DNA of 43,732 nucleotides from an uncultured Acidobacteriia bacterium (lineage in GTDB: Bacteria > Acidobacteriota > Terriglobia > Bryobacterales > Bryobacteraceae): positions 1-43,732 of the forward strand of contig CAIRSA010000440.1 of the NCBI GenBank assembly GCA_903881085.1. The letters are read 5' to 3'. The translations under genes were made by a program, and so were the position numbers. Positions 8,263 through 15,859 of the stretch are shown one piece after another; the stretch's first letter is position 1, and each line of letters opens with the position of its first letter. A model generated the notes under the pieces. The model searched no databases. It had not been told where the DNA came from and saw nothing but the letters and a program-made list of their open reading frames with translations.

Positions 8263-9237
8263 ATGATTCCACTTCTTCTCGCCCTCGCCCTGAATCCTGG
8301 CGACCGGATTCCGAAATTCGAAGCGAAAGACCAACACGGCATTGTCCGGAATTTTGATGCCATCAAAGGTCCCAAGGGTGCATATCTGGTCTTTTTTCGC
8401 TCTGCGGATTGGTGACCCTATTGCAAAAGCCAGCTCGTGGAGCTGGAACGAAGCAAGCAACTGTTGAAGAGTAAAGGATACGGCGTGGCGGCCATCAGCT
8501 ACGACAGCGTAGAGATTCTGGCCAACTTCAGCGGCCGCCGGAACATTACGATTCCCCTCCTCTCCGATCCGGACTCGAAGATCATCAAAGCCTTCGGCAT
8601 TCTGAATGAAAAGGTGCCCCCCGGCCCGCTCGCCGGTATTCCACACCCGGGAACCTTCATCTTAGAGGACACCGGGCGCATCAAGGAATTGTACTTTGAA
8701 GAGAACTTCACGGAGCGCTACACAGTGGCGGGAATTCTCAAAGAACGGATCGACGCCGGCGTCACCGACCTGCCGCGCCTGAGGCTCAATTGGTCGACCA
8801 GCGAAACGCAGGTTCGCGGCGGGCAGCACGTCGTTCTGACTTTGGACGGCAAACTGCCGCCCAAGATGCACGTGTACGCACCCGGAGTGGGCGAGGAATA
8901 CCGGCCAATTAAGTGGACGATGAAAGACGGCCCGGCATGGAAAACCGGCCCTCCGGTATTTCCCGCGCCCAAGCGAATGTCGCTGGCCGGAGATCCGGAA
9001 CTGGTCCCGGTCTACGAAGACAAATTCACCCTCACCCGCGAAATAGTGCTGAGCAAAGAGAAGGATTTGAAATCCATCATCTCTCCAGACGGAGACTTTA
9101 CGGTGGAAGGCTCCTTCCAATTCCAAGCCTGCGACGACCGCATGTGCTTTCCACCGCAGACGATTCCATTAAGTTGGAAGCTCCATCTGGAAGGTCACGA
9201 CAGCCAGCGTGCACCGGAGGCGTTGCGCCGCAAGTAG
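8263..9237 (+). CDS. Selenocysteine-containing redoxin fused to a DsbD-alpha-like domain
   Basis: The frame from ATG 8263 to the stop at 9237 gives 324 residues if the UGA at 8413-8415 (codon 51) is read as selenocysteine. The context is RSADW-U-PYCK, the redox motif of the AhpC/TSA thioredoxin-like family, in which the first position is normally Cys (WCPYC). It is therefore a UxxC redox pair with Cys54. The frame stays coding on both sides: residues 1-50 include the usual LNPGDRIPKFEAKDQHG start, and residues 55-150 complete the peroxiredoxin-like fold. The C-terminal part (~160-324) resembles the periplasmic DsbD N-terminal domain, with CDDRMCFPP. A SECIS-like hairpin follows the UGA. An AT-rich TATCAT about ten bases before the ATG suggests a very short leader. 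The DUF969/DUF979 genes follow after 23 bases. The alternative is a nonsense mutation. Confidence 0.82.
8413..8456 (+). promoter_or_regulatory. Candidate bacterial SECIS element after in-frame UGA
   Basis: Directly after the UGA (8413-8415) the RNA can fold into a two-part stem-loop. The upper stem is seven perfect pairs, CCAGCUC (8430-8436) with GAGCUGG (8440-8446), closing a GUG loop (8437-8439). The lower stem pairs UUGC (8421-8424) with GCAA (8453-8456) across a small internal loop. The loop starts 22 bases after the UGA and its first base is G. Spacing and loop match the known bacterial pattern, in which SelB binds a hairpin about 16-37 bases downstream with a conserved G early in the loop. 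The hairpin lies within the coding sequence, as in bacteria generally. Confidence 0.7.
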
Positions 9238-9260
9238 CATTCACGCTATAACAGACAGCT

Positions 9261-9935
9261 ATGCTACCTGAGTGGTTCCGGCTTATCGGAATCGTCATCA
9301 TTATTGCGGGTATGGCGCTGCGCCTGCGTACCACTGCCGTTGTTCTGGCCGCCGCCGCTGCAACCGGGTTGGCCGCCGGCATGGAGCCCCTGGCCATACT
9401 TTCCATACTGGGAAAGGCGTTCGTTGACAACCGGTTGATGACGCTGTTCCTGCTCACCCTTCCCGCCATCGGGCTCTGCGAACGGTTCGGTCTGCGTGAA
9501 CAGAGCGCGGCGTGGATTCGCAGCATTGGCGCGGCCACACCCGGACGAATCGCCATCGCCTACCAGCTTTTCCGGATTCTCCATGGCGCGCTGGGAATCC
9601 GCGTCAACGGACATGCCGTATTCGTGCGTCCCCTGGTATATCCTATGTCGGCCGGGGCGATTCCCGTGGAGCAACAGGATGCCGATCTTGAACTCGTCAA
9701 GGCGGCGTCGATTGCCAGCGAAAACTATGGAAACTTCTATGGCCAGAATCTGTCTCCAGTTCAACCCGGAGTGTTGCTGGTTTATGCCACGCTGGCCAAT
9801 CTCGGTTATGCGCCGAATCTGTGGGCGATCGTTGCCTACTCGATACCGATGATGCTGCTCTCCGTGGCCGCCGCAAGTGTGCAATTCCTCTGGTATGACC
9901 GTCTTCGCGCGAATCAGGCGAAAGGACGATCATAA
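9261..9935 (+). CDS. DUF969 family membrane protein
   Basis: A 224-residue integral membrane protein with several hydrophobic segments, including ~7-24, ~28-42, ~62-74 and a C-terminal one near 190-212. The conserved-looking stretch VNGHAVFVRPLVYPMSAGA marks it as DUF969. In known genomes DUF969 and DUF979 proteins are encoded side by side and are thought to form a two-part permease; some copies lie near pyroglutamate (5-oxoproline) metabolism genes. No such enzyme is present here, so the substrate is open. It starts 23 bases after the selenocysteine redoxin gene and its stop overlaps the next start (TAATG), so all three genes probably form an operon. Confidence 0.8.
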   Translation: MLPEWFRLIGIVIIIAGMALRLRTTAVVLAAAAATGLAAGMEPLAILSILGKAFVDNRLMTLFLLTLPAIGLCERFGLREQSAAWIRSIGAATPGRIAIAYQLFRILHGALGIRVNGHAVFVRPLVYPMSAGAIPVEQQDADLELVKAASIASENYGNFYGQNLSPVQPGVLLVYATLANLGYAPNLWAIVAYSIPMMLLSVAAASVQFLWYDRLRANQAKGRS

Positions 9936-10849
9936 TGATGGAAGCCGTTTACGCAATCACCGGGCTCTTGTTATTCAGCTTTGCCTGGCTGACGGTGAGT
10001 GACTCCGGAAATCCTCGCCGCCTGGCTAGCGCCGGATTCTGGTTCCTGCTTGGTGTCATCTTCACCTTTGGCTCTGTTCTGCCATCGTGGCTCAGCGGTC
10101 TGTTGGTAGTCGCGATGGTATTGATCGACGGCTTCGGAGGGGTAAGATCCGGTGTTCACCTGGAGCAGCCAGTTCCTGCCACCCCAGGGAATTTCATTTT
10201 TCTTCCCGTCGCGGCAATCCCTGTCACAACCATCGTCCTGGCCATCGGCTTCCGCCTCTGCGGCGCCGATCCCAATCGTGGGGCGCTGATTGGCCTCGGG
10301 GTCGGTGGATTGAACGCAGCTGTGCTGGCCATGGTTTTGACACGTTCAAACTTTCGCAACGCCGTGGAAGCCGGAAGGCGCTTGAACGAGACGATGGGTG
10401 CCGTCAATATTCTTCCGCAACTGTTGGCTTCGCTCGGGGTTATTTTTGCATTGGCCAATTGTGGCGGGCTCATTGCCGATGCCATCCGCTCCGTCGTGCC
10501 AGAAGGGAACCTGTTCCTTTTGGTCTTGGCCAACTGTACCGGAATGGCACTTTTTACAATCCTCGTGGGAAATTCGTTCGCGGCGTTTCCGGTGATTGTG
10601 ACAGGCGTAATGGTTCCACTGTTAGTACGGCCCTATCATTTGGACCCGGCGATGGCTGGCATTCTAACGCTGACCGCCGGTTCCAGCGGAACACTGATGA
10701 CTTTGATGGCGGCAAACTTTAATGTTGCTCCGGCGGCGTTGCTTCAGTTGCGTGATCCCTTGGGTATTGTGAAGTTTCAGTTCCCTGTTGCCGTCTTTTT
10801 GTGGTCCATGCACGTCTTCCTGCTTTACGCGTTTGCCCGATGGTTTTGA
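9935..10849 (+). CDS. DUF979 family membrane protein
   Basis: A 304-residue polytopic membrane protein, the usual partner of DUF969. Hydrophobic segments run through almost its whole length, interrupted by short loops such as DGFGGVRSGVHLEQP and LNETMGAVNILPQ. The start codon shares its A with the TAA of the DUF969 gene (TAATG at 9933-9937), indicating coupled translation and probable assembly of the two proteins into one transporter. No substrate-specific residues can be named. No strong rho-independent terminator is visible after the stop; a short GCCAC/GTGGC hairpin near 10900 is the best candidate. Confidence 0.8.
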   Translation: MMEAVYAITGLLLFSFAWLTVSDSGNPRRLASAGFWFLLGVIFTFGSVLPSWLSGLLVVAMVLIDGFGGVRSGVHLEQPVPATPGNFIFLPVAAIPVTTIVLAIGFRLCGADPNRGALIGLGVGGLNAAVLAMVLTRSNFRNAVEAGRRLNETMGAVNILPQLLASLGVIFALANCGGLIADAIRSVVPEGNLFLLVLANCTGMALFTILVGNSFAAFPVIVTGVMVPLLVRPYHLDPAMAGILTLTAGSSGTLMTLMAANFNVAPAALLQLRDPLGIVKFQFPVAVFLWSMHVFLLYAFARWF

Positions 10850-11104
10850 ATGGCTTTTCATAAGTTTCCGGCTGGCTGAGTCTTGTGACGCTTTTTGCCA
10901 CACCCAGTGGCTCCTTTCGCGTACCCAGATTTGAGAATGAGACCAAAAATGTTGAACCCTGGCGACAAAACTATCGTCAAATCAGAATCAGCCTAATGGA
11001 AATGGAAAGATACGCCGATAAGAAATGAACATCAAGTGGCATTGAGGCCGTCCAGAGTGAGGTGGTTGGTGACCAATGAAAGATTTTGTAATTTTAATTA
11101 TTTG

Positions 11105-11120
11105 TGGCAATGAAATTGCT
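11105..11120 (+). promoter_or_regulatory. Sigma-54 (RpoN) promoter
   Basis: TGGCAATGAAATTGCT matches the sigma-54 consensus TGGCAC-N5-TTGCW with one mismatch. The invariant GG (11106-11107) and GC (11118-11119) are separated by the required ten bases. Transcription should start near 11131, in the plus direction. The nearest signals downstream are an intrinsic terminator at 11217-11243 and the DksA-like gene at 11368. No enhancer-binding-protein site was identified upstream. Confidence 0.6.
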
Positions 11121-11130
11121 TGACAGGCGT

Positions 11131-11243
11131 GATATGATCTCATGTGGTAGTTCGATAGAGCAGCAAACACCACTTCCGAGTGAATGGTTAGACCGCCGCC
11201 CGTGCTATCAACAGACCTTAGCATGGTCTGCTAAGATTTTTTG
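11131..11243 (+). ncRNA. Candidate sigma-54-driven small RNA
   Basis: The segment runs from the predicted sigma-54 start to an intrinsic terminator, giving a transcript of about 110 bases. It has no worthwhile reading frame. It can form local structure: CACT-TCCG-AGTG is a four-pair hairpin with a UCCG tetraloop (near 11170-11181), and GATAG near 11154 can pair with CTATC near 11205. I do not recognise a known RNA family. Alternatively, the region is a leader with transcription attenuation for the DksA-like gene. Confidence 0.45.
11217..11243 (+). terminator. Rho-independent terminator of the candidate small RNA
   Basis: CTTAGCA (11217-11223) pairs perfectly with TGCTAAG (11229-11235) around a five-base loop and is followed by ATTTTTTG. 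It lies about 85 bases after the predicted sigma-54 start and about 125 bases before the DksA-like start codon, so it should separate the two unless it is conditional. Confidence 0.65.
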
Positions 11244-11367
11244 AAACATTTTGACTCGAAAAGCGTCTCATGTTTTTGACCGGAATAAAAAAGTAACTGC
11301 TGAACATAACTAAAATCGCACCCGCAAGAGCGCGAAGAAATAAGATAAGGCAGGAGGACAGGAAGCC

Positions 11368-11751
11368 ATGACAAAGAACGAAATCAACAAATTTAAGGAA
11401 ATCCTGGAAGCAAGACAGGCTGAGCTGTCAGAGGTTCTTCGCAACCGCGAAGGTATCGCCATTGAGAAGTCGCCGGACGCTCTCGATGAAGTACAGCGCG
11501 CCGCTGAGCGCGAACTGGCAATCCGCAATCTCGACCGCGAGTCGAACCTGCTGCGGAATGTCCGGGCAGCGCTACGCCGGATCCAGGAAGGGAATTTCGG
11601 CACTTGCCTGCACTGCGAAGAAGAGATCAGCCCCAAGCGGCTGGCCGCAGTGCCGTGGACGCCGTATTGCATCGAGTGCCAGGAGATGGCCGATCGCAAT
11701 CGCGACGAAAACAACGAAATGTTCGACGACCTGCTCGTCACCGCGGCATAA
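11368..11751 (+). CDS. DksA/TraR family C4-type zinc-finger protein
   Basis: A 127-residue protein of the DksA/TraR family, whose members insert into the secondary channel of RNA polymerase and adjust transcription, often with ppGpp. Residues ~1-75 form a charged helical region expected to be a coiled coil. At its bend lies SPDALDEVQ; D37 and D40 match the spacing of the two tip aspartates of DksA (DxxDxA), but the following Ala is Val. Residues ~80-110 hold the zinc finger CLHC...CIEC. A strong ribosome site (AGGAGGA) lies about ten bases before the ATG. The protein is shorter than E. coli DksA, as in many family members of unknown role. A strong terminator follows. Confidence 0.85.
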   Translation: MTKNEINKFKEILEARQAELSEVLRNREGIAIEKSPDALDEVQRAAERELAIRNLDRESNLLRNVRAALRRIQEGNFGTCLHCEEEISPKRLAAVPWTPYCIECQEMADRNRDENNEMFDDLLVTAA

Positions 11752-11772
11752 GCCGGCTCCCACAAACGACGA

Positions 11773-11806
11773 ACAAGGCGCGGGCGCAAGCTCGCGCCTT
11801 GTCTTT
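11773..11806 (+). terminator. Rho-independent terminator after the DksA-like gene
   Basis: ACAAGGCGCG (11773-11782) pairs perfectly with CGCGCCTTGT (11793-11802) around a ten-base loop, followed by CTTTT. It lies 21 bases after the stop of the DksA-like gene and just before a MITE. Confidence 0.8.
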
Positions 11807-11817
11807 TGTAGGGCAGC

Positions 11818-12009
11818 TTGGCAATCCAATGTCGCTTACATTGATTAGAACGACGCGTCGCATTTGGGGTCTGACACCTTTTTTCGGCTGTTGTTGCCGA
11901 AAATGGGCTGTCTGACCCCAATTGCCCTCCACGCAATGCCCCAATGAATCGCTCACCAAATCGGAAGCTCGCCTCATCAATGCAATGTAAGCGACATTGG
12001 ATTGGCAAT
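11818..12009. mobile_element. MITE-like element with ~26-bp terminal inverted repeats
   Basis: The left end (11818-11843) and right end (11983-12009) are inverted copies sharing the core CCAATGTCGCTTACATTG with a single mismatch near the outer edge. The 192-bp unit has no coding capacity beyond chance frames, which fits a non-autonomous miniature transposable element. No transposase of a matching type is in the window. The target duplication is unclear. The centre contains a second, unrelated hairpin. Confidence 0.65.
11866..11919. repeat. REP-like hairpin nested inside the MITE
   Basis: GGGGTCTGACA (11866-11876) pairs with TGTCTGACCCC (11909-11919) with one mismatch. Inside it TTCGGC (11883-11888) pairs with GCCGAA (11896-11901). 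The GGGGTC...GACCCC core resembles the imperfect palindromes moved by REP-associated tyrosine transposases in many bacteria. It may be an independent insertion in the MITE or the MITE's own internal structure. Confidence 0.5.
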
Positions 12010-12089
12010 CTGCAGATCGGCCATCCGGGCTATCCGCCCCGCCTCACCCTTCGACACTTTGAATGTCCGTGGGTGGCGCCGGCGACCTG

Positions 12090-12111
12090 TCCGCCGTAGC
12101 CTTGGCGAAGG
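12090..12111. repeat. Palindromic dispersed repeat, copy B
   Basis: TCCGCCGTAGCCTTGGCG and the following bases differ from the repeat at 24096-24121 by one base over the first 22. The right arm has decayed here. A partial inverted arm (ATTCGCC) follows. It sits between the MITE and the end of lptD. It is probably a member of a dispersed intergenic repeat family. Confidence 0.55.
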
Positions 12112-12209
12112 ATGATTCGCCTGTGCGAATACTAACTTAAAAAATATCTGAATTGAAAAATGAGTGCTAATCGGCCTTACTTGACTGTCTTTTCGCTGAT
12201 GCCCGACGT

Positions 12210-12240
12210 GTCCTCCGTAGCTTTAGCCAAGGCCTACTCC
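12210..12240. repeat. Palindromic dispersed repeat, copy C (degenerate)
   Basis: GTCCTCCGTAGCTTTAGCC followed by AAGGCC is a variant of the repeat seen at 12090 and 24096 (T for G at the third stem position, TTTAG for CTTGG). It ends immediately before the lptD stop. The intervening 12112-12209 holds no gene that I can support. Confidence 0.45.
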
Positions 12241-12244
12241 GTGC

Positions 12245-14761
12245 CTAAAACAACCGCTCATTCTTCTTAAGCGTTCCAAAAGTCCCAATATTCGCAATAG
12301 AGAACGCCACGCGATACTGGTTCTCGTTGCGCGTGCCAAAGTTAAACCGGCGGAACTGCACGCTTAAGCCACAGCAGTCGGAATTGTAACTCACTTGTGT
12401 AGTCTCATACTGCATGATCTGCTTACGATAATCGTAAACCACTGAAAAACCAGCATTCCATCCCCGGCGGTTCTCGTTGCCGAAGCCACCGCGGGCAATA
12501 ATCTGATTCGCGGCCGGGGTGAGGTTAGGTAAGGTGTTCACCTGATTGTCACCCATCGAAAAATAGTAATCCGACACCCGCACATCTGCACTGAGTGAAC
12601 TGTTCGTGATCCGATGGTACATGGGGTCGTAATCAGTGCGCCACTCGGCGCCGAAATGCCCATTTGGGTTGACGCGTAAAACACTGACAACAGGAGAGTA
12701 ACTTCTGGGTCCAGCGACAAAAGCATAAGCGCTCATGCCGATTGTAGACAACAGCACATTGCGGTTGTCGTTGGTAACCACCCCACCAAACGTCGGATCG
12801 AAAAACCTCCTCTGCATCACCTGCCAACTAAAGATCTCAGTCACGGCGTCATTTCTCTTCAGGAAGATACGATTGGTAATGCTAAGTTCTACTTCACTTG
12901 TGTTGGCCGTCAATTCCGTGTCGTCGAAGCGGATGAGCTTATTGAAGTCGTTCACGCCAGAAATATACAAGTAGGAAGCGCGAGGCTCAATCACATGCTT
13001 AAGGCGGTCGCCCTTCTTGGAGTCTCCAAGCCATGAAGGAGCATTGTAGATCCGCTCCAGAGCAGGAGGGATTAGTTCAACCGATACTTCACGTGAGGAG
13101 CGCAAAATATTTGCACCATTTATGGTTCCATTGTTGAAGCTGGAGCCATACTGCGTCTCTCTGGCGGAAAAAGCCGGGATCAGGTTAAAGCCCCACAGGT
13201 GGAGTGCGGTCATGATGCGGGGGGCCGCGTCGAGGCGATCTACAAATTGGCGAGTTTGAAACAGGGGCTGAGTGCGACGCATAAGAGCAACGCTGGAATC
13301 GAACGATACCCAAAGGGGAAAGTTATCGAGGATTTGGCGGTCGCGGCTGGCAAACTCAATGCTCGGCAACTTGCGGATGGTGATCTGGTCATTGGCATTG
13401 GTGCTCAAAAAGATTTCGTTGTTCGAAAACACTCCATTAAACGAAAAACTGGACCAATGCTTGGTGATGTAAGCAATTGAGTGTACTTCAGAAAACACGG
13501 CTTCGTTAAAGCTTTGCGTGAAGGCTTGGCGGAACGTATAAGAGCTGAGGTAGTTGATATTGGCGCGAGCCTCAAACCCATCGCCGAGCAGAGTCCGTCC
13601 CGTAAAACCCATCTGTAGGCCTCCCTGTTTGAGCCGCTGGCCGTTGCCCAGGTCTAGTCCACGATCATTCACGCCGAATAGAATGAAATTAAAGGCTGAC
13701 TTATCATTGGGAATACCGCGAAAGTCCACGTGATGCGCGAAGCCACGTGCGGTAAACAACTGATTTCTATAGGTCAAATCATAGTTTCGATTGATAGCCC
13801 AGAAGTAGCCCGTGTTGACGACCTGGCCGTAGCGTGAGCTGTTGCCCACCACGGGCAGCAGGAAGCCGCTCTTGCGAGGCATTTTTTCCAGGGATTTATA
13901 GAAGTATGGCGTGTAGAACAGCGGCAGCCGGGAGATCCTGAATATGGCCTTGTGCGCAATCGCCCGCTCCTCCGGTATGATATCAAAGGTGTTACCGTAC
14001 AATCGCCACCACGGTTTGGGAAGCTTGCAACTGGTAATGAACCCTTCGTGAAGAATGTAGCGATCCTGAAGCCGCTCTGCCCACTTGCCTTCAAATACAA
14101 AAGGGTTGGCGGAGGTCAAAACGCCTGGCCTGGACTGGATCTTCGCCGGAGAAAGCCCCTTTACGTTGTAGAACTTCCCGGTCTCTTTCTTAACGTTGTA
14201 CTCAACGCGGTCGGCCTGCAGTTCCTCATTGTTTGTGAAATGTATAAATTTTACATTGCCCCTGGCTTCCGCATCCCCAGTTTCCTCATCAAAGTCTACC
14301 TCGTCGGCCTTCAACATGACCTCGGTCGTTTCAATACGCGCGGCTCCTCGAAGGTAGCGCATGGAACCGTCCACTTCCTGGGTAACGGCCTCAATGAATA
14401 TCTCATTTGCAGCTGGTGCGTTAGATCTGATAACCTTAATCTTCAGATTAGGGTTGGGCTGCGGCCGTACCACTCTTATAGGACCAGGGTATAGACCTGG
14501 TACCTGCCCAACCACAATTTCTGGTGTGAAAAGCATGAAGTTTAGCGCTAGTACCGCCGATATAGTGGTAAGGCAACTGACTCGGTAACAAGTGCTTAAG
14601 AAAAGTTCGTGACATTTTCCACCAAATATGTTACTTAGGAAAGTGGTAGGGTGTTTGCGCTTGACCGTAGACGGTTGGTACTGGGAAGGACAGCAGTGCA
14701 ATGGGTATGCCAACCGAAAACCGTAACACGGAATGGGGCTTGACTGCAACTGAGCTCGCAA
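12245..14761 (-). CDS. lptD: LPS-assembly outer-membrane protein LptD
   Basis: An 838-residue frame with the layout of LptD, the outer-membrane barrel that, with LptE, inserts lipopolysaccharide into the outer leaflet. A hydrophobic segment near residues 65-87 is the probable signal sequence. The OstA/LptA-like jellyroll follows (about 110-200: LKADEVDFDEETGDAEARG, NNEELQADRVEYN). A large beta-barrel extends to the end, with the family-typical LPLFYTPYFYKS and RKSGFLLP. The N-terminal ~55 residues before the signal look unlike a normal leader, so the true start may lie further in; no good ATG, GTG or TTG sits directly before the signal in this frame, so I keep the ATG at 14761. The LptD disulfide pattern is not evident. 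The gene runs away from the RDD gene, and the shared 110-bp region must hold both promoters. Confidence 0.88.
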   Translation of the reverse strand: MRAQLQSSPIPCYGFRLAYPLHCCPSQYQPSTVKRKHPTTFLSNIFGGKCHELFLSTCYRVSCLTTISAVLALNFMLFTPEIVVGQVPGLYPGPIRVVRPQPNPNLKIKVIRSNAPAANEIFIEAVTQEVDGSMRYLRGAARIETTEVMLKADEVDFDEETGDAEARGNVKFIHFTNNEELQADRVEYNVKKETGKFYNVKGLSPAKIQSRPGVLTSANPFVFEGKWAERLQDRYILHEGFITSCKLPKPWWRLYGNTFDIIPEERAIAHKAIFRISRLPLFYTPYFYKSLEKMPRKSGFLLPVVGNSSRYGQVVNTGYFWAINRNYDLTYRNQLFTARGFAHHVDFRGIPNDKSAFNFILFGVNDRGLDLGNGQRLKQGGLQMGFTGRTLLGDGFEARANINYLSSYTFRQAFTQSFNEAVFSEVHSIAYITKHWSSFSFNGVFSNNEIFLSTNANDQITIRKLPSIEFASRDRQILDNFPLWVSFDSSVALMRRTQPLFQTRQFVDRLDAAPRIMTALHLWGFNLIPAFSARETQYGSSFNNGTINGANILRSSREVSVELIPPALERIYNAPSWLGDSKKGDRLKHVIEPRASYLYISGVNDFNKLIRFDDTELTANTSEVELSITNRIFLKRNDAVTEIFSWQVMQRRFFDPTFGGVVTNDNRNVLLSTIGMSAYAFVAGPRSYSPVVSVLRVNPNGHFGAEWRTDYDPMYHRITNSSLSADVRVSDYYFSMGDNQVNTLPNLTPAANQIIARGGFGNENRRGWNAGFSVVYDYRKQIMQYETTQVSYNSDCCGLSVQFRRFNFGTRNENQYRVAFSIANIGTFGTLKKNERLF

Positions 14762-14871
14762 CCTCCGTCATGGCAGGTGTCATGGAGCGCAAAACGCCGA
14801 CTGGAGTGGTGCCAGCGCGGACTATTTTCCGCAATTTTCAATCTGGCGCGAAGCTACGGGGGAATTTTACT

Positions 14872-15777
14872 ATGCGCTGCAATCATTGCCGGGAATGGAA
14901 CGCGGAAGAGGAACATCGTTGCCGCAGATGCGGTCGGCGGTTGATGTCTGCCGGTGGATTTGAGGCTGATTTTGCGTCCAGGCGGTTTCCCGTCACGCTA
15001 GGCGCGGCCGCACCGAAATACGCCACCATGGCCAACGCGACGGAAAGAGTGGATTGTGAGTCCGGTCCCCTTGCCGTTGCTCAACGGCCTGAGTCCATCA
15101 TTCACGCAGTGGATCCACAGATGACATCGCTCACCAACAGGCAACATGCAGTACAATCGACCCTCTTTGGCCGCGGCGAGGGCATGAAGGTGGTTTCAAT
15201 CGCCCCTGAGGTTCCGGCTTCGCCAGTGAAGCGGGATGCGGTCAAACGCAATCCTTCTACCCGCAATCTGGAATCCAGCCTGTTACAGCAACAATTTGAG
15301 TTTGCGCCCCCCCAGCGGCCCAGCCGCCGCCACGCGGACACAACGATTGAAGCTGTCATTTACTGCACCGATCCGGTTGCGTCGATAACGCATCGCACTT
15401 TGGCAACAGCTGCCGACTTGGCGCTTGTCGCCATTGCTGTTGGATTATTTGCGATCGCCTTTTCGCTGGCCGGGGGCGAGATTCTCTTTAATCGACAAAC
15501 GGCTCTGGTCTATGGGGCGATTCCGGCTATCATCGCGTTGTTCTATAAATTCTTGTGGGCAATTGCCGGAGCGGATTCCCCCGGCATGCGCTGGGCCAGA
15601 TTGCGTACGGTCAATTTCGATGGCAAGAAGCCGGAATTAATCCAGCGCTTTGTGCGCCTTAGCGCTGCCGGGTTGGGCTTGGCTGCTGTAGGAATAGGTT
15701 TCCTCTGGGCGTTCGTAGACGAAGAGACACTAACTTGGCATGACCATATTTCAAACACCTTTGTGACGCACATCTAA
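14872..15777 (+). CDS. RDD family membrane protein with N-terminal zinc ribbon
   Basis: A 301-residue protein starting at MRCNHCREW, chosen because GGGGGA lies about eight bases upstream and because it begins directly at the zinc ribbon; the frame is open further upstream. Residues 3-24 form a CxxC-CxxC zinc ribbon (CNHC, CRRC). A disordered linker of about 140 residues follows. The C-terminal RDD domain has membrane helices and conserved blocks RTLATAADLALV, SPGMRWARLRTV and TWHDHISNT. RDD proteins are poorly characterised membrane proteins, some linked to ion transport. The gene is divergent from lptD and 82 bases upstream of pgi. Confidence 0.75.
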   Translation: MRCNHCREWNAEEEHRCRRCGRRLMSAGGFEADFASRRFPVTLGAAAPKYATMANATERVDCESGPLAVAQRPESIIHAVDPQMTSLTNRQHAVQSTLFGRGEGMKVVSIAPEVPASPVKRDAVKRNPSTRNLESSLLQQQFEFAPPQRPSRRHADTTIEAVIYCTDPVASITHRTLATAADLALVAIAVGLFAIAFSLAGGEILFNRQTALVYGAIPAIIALFYKFLWAIAGADSPGMRWARLRTVNFDGKKPELIQRFVRLSAAGLGLAAVGIGFLWAFVDEETLTWHDHISNTFVTHI

Positions 15778-15844
15778 GTTGCGTAATGCTGCAAAAGTAC
15801 AACAAAACGCTGTAATTTCAATGCCAGGATTGCCTCAGCCGTTG

Positions 15845-15850
15845 TATACT
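15845..15850 (+). promoter_or_regulatory. Probable -10 box for pgi
   Basis: TATACT lies ten bases before the pgi ATG. Transcription would start near 15857, leaving a leader of about three bases. The matching -35 region is weak (TGCCAG at 17-base spacing), and no Shine-Dalgarno is visible before the ATG. This resembles the short-leader arrangement at 1458-1498. Confidence 0.4.
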
Positions 15851-15859
15851 CGAATCTAG

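Noticed and set aside
8437..9237. Short redoxin gene starting at the GTG/ATG region after the UGA
   Set aside because: It would begin inside the thioredoxin fold, after the catalytic motif, and leave the matching 50 N-terminal codons unexplained.
11120..11138. TTGACA and TATGAT as a sigma-70 promoter
   Set aside because: The two boxes are only seven bases apart instead of about 17; the overlapping sigma-54 motif explains the region better.
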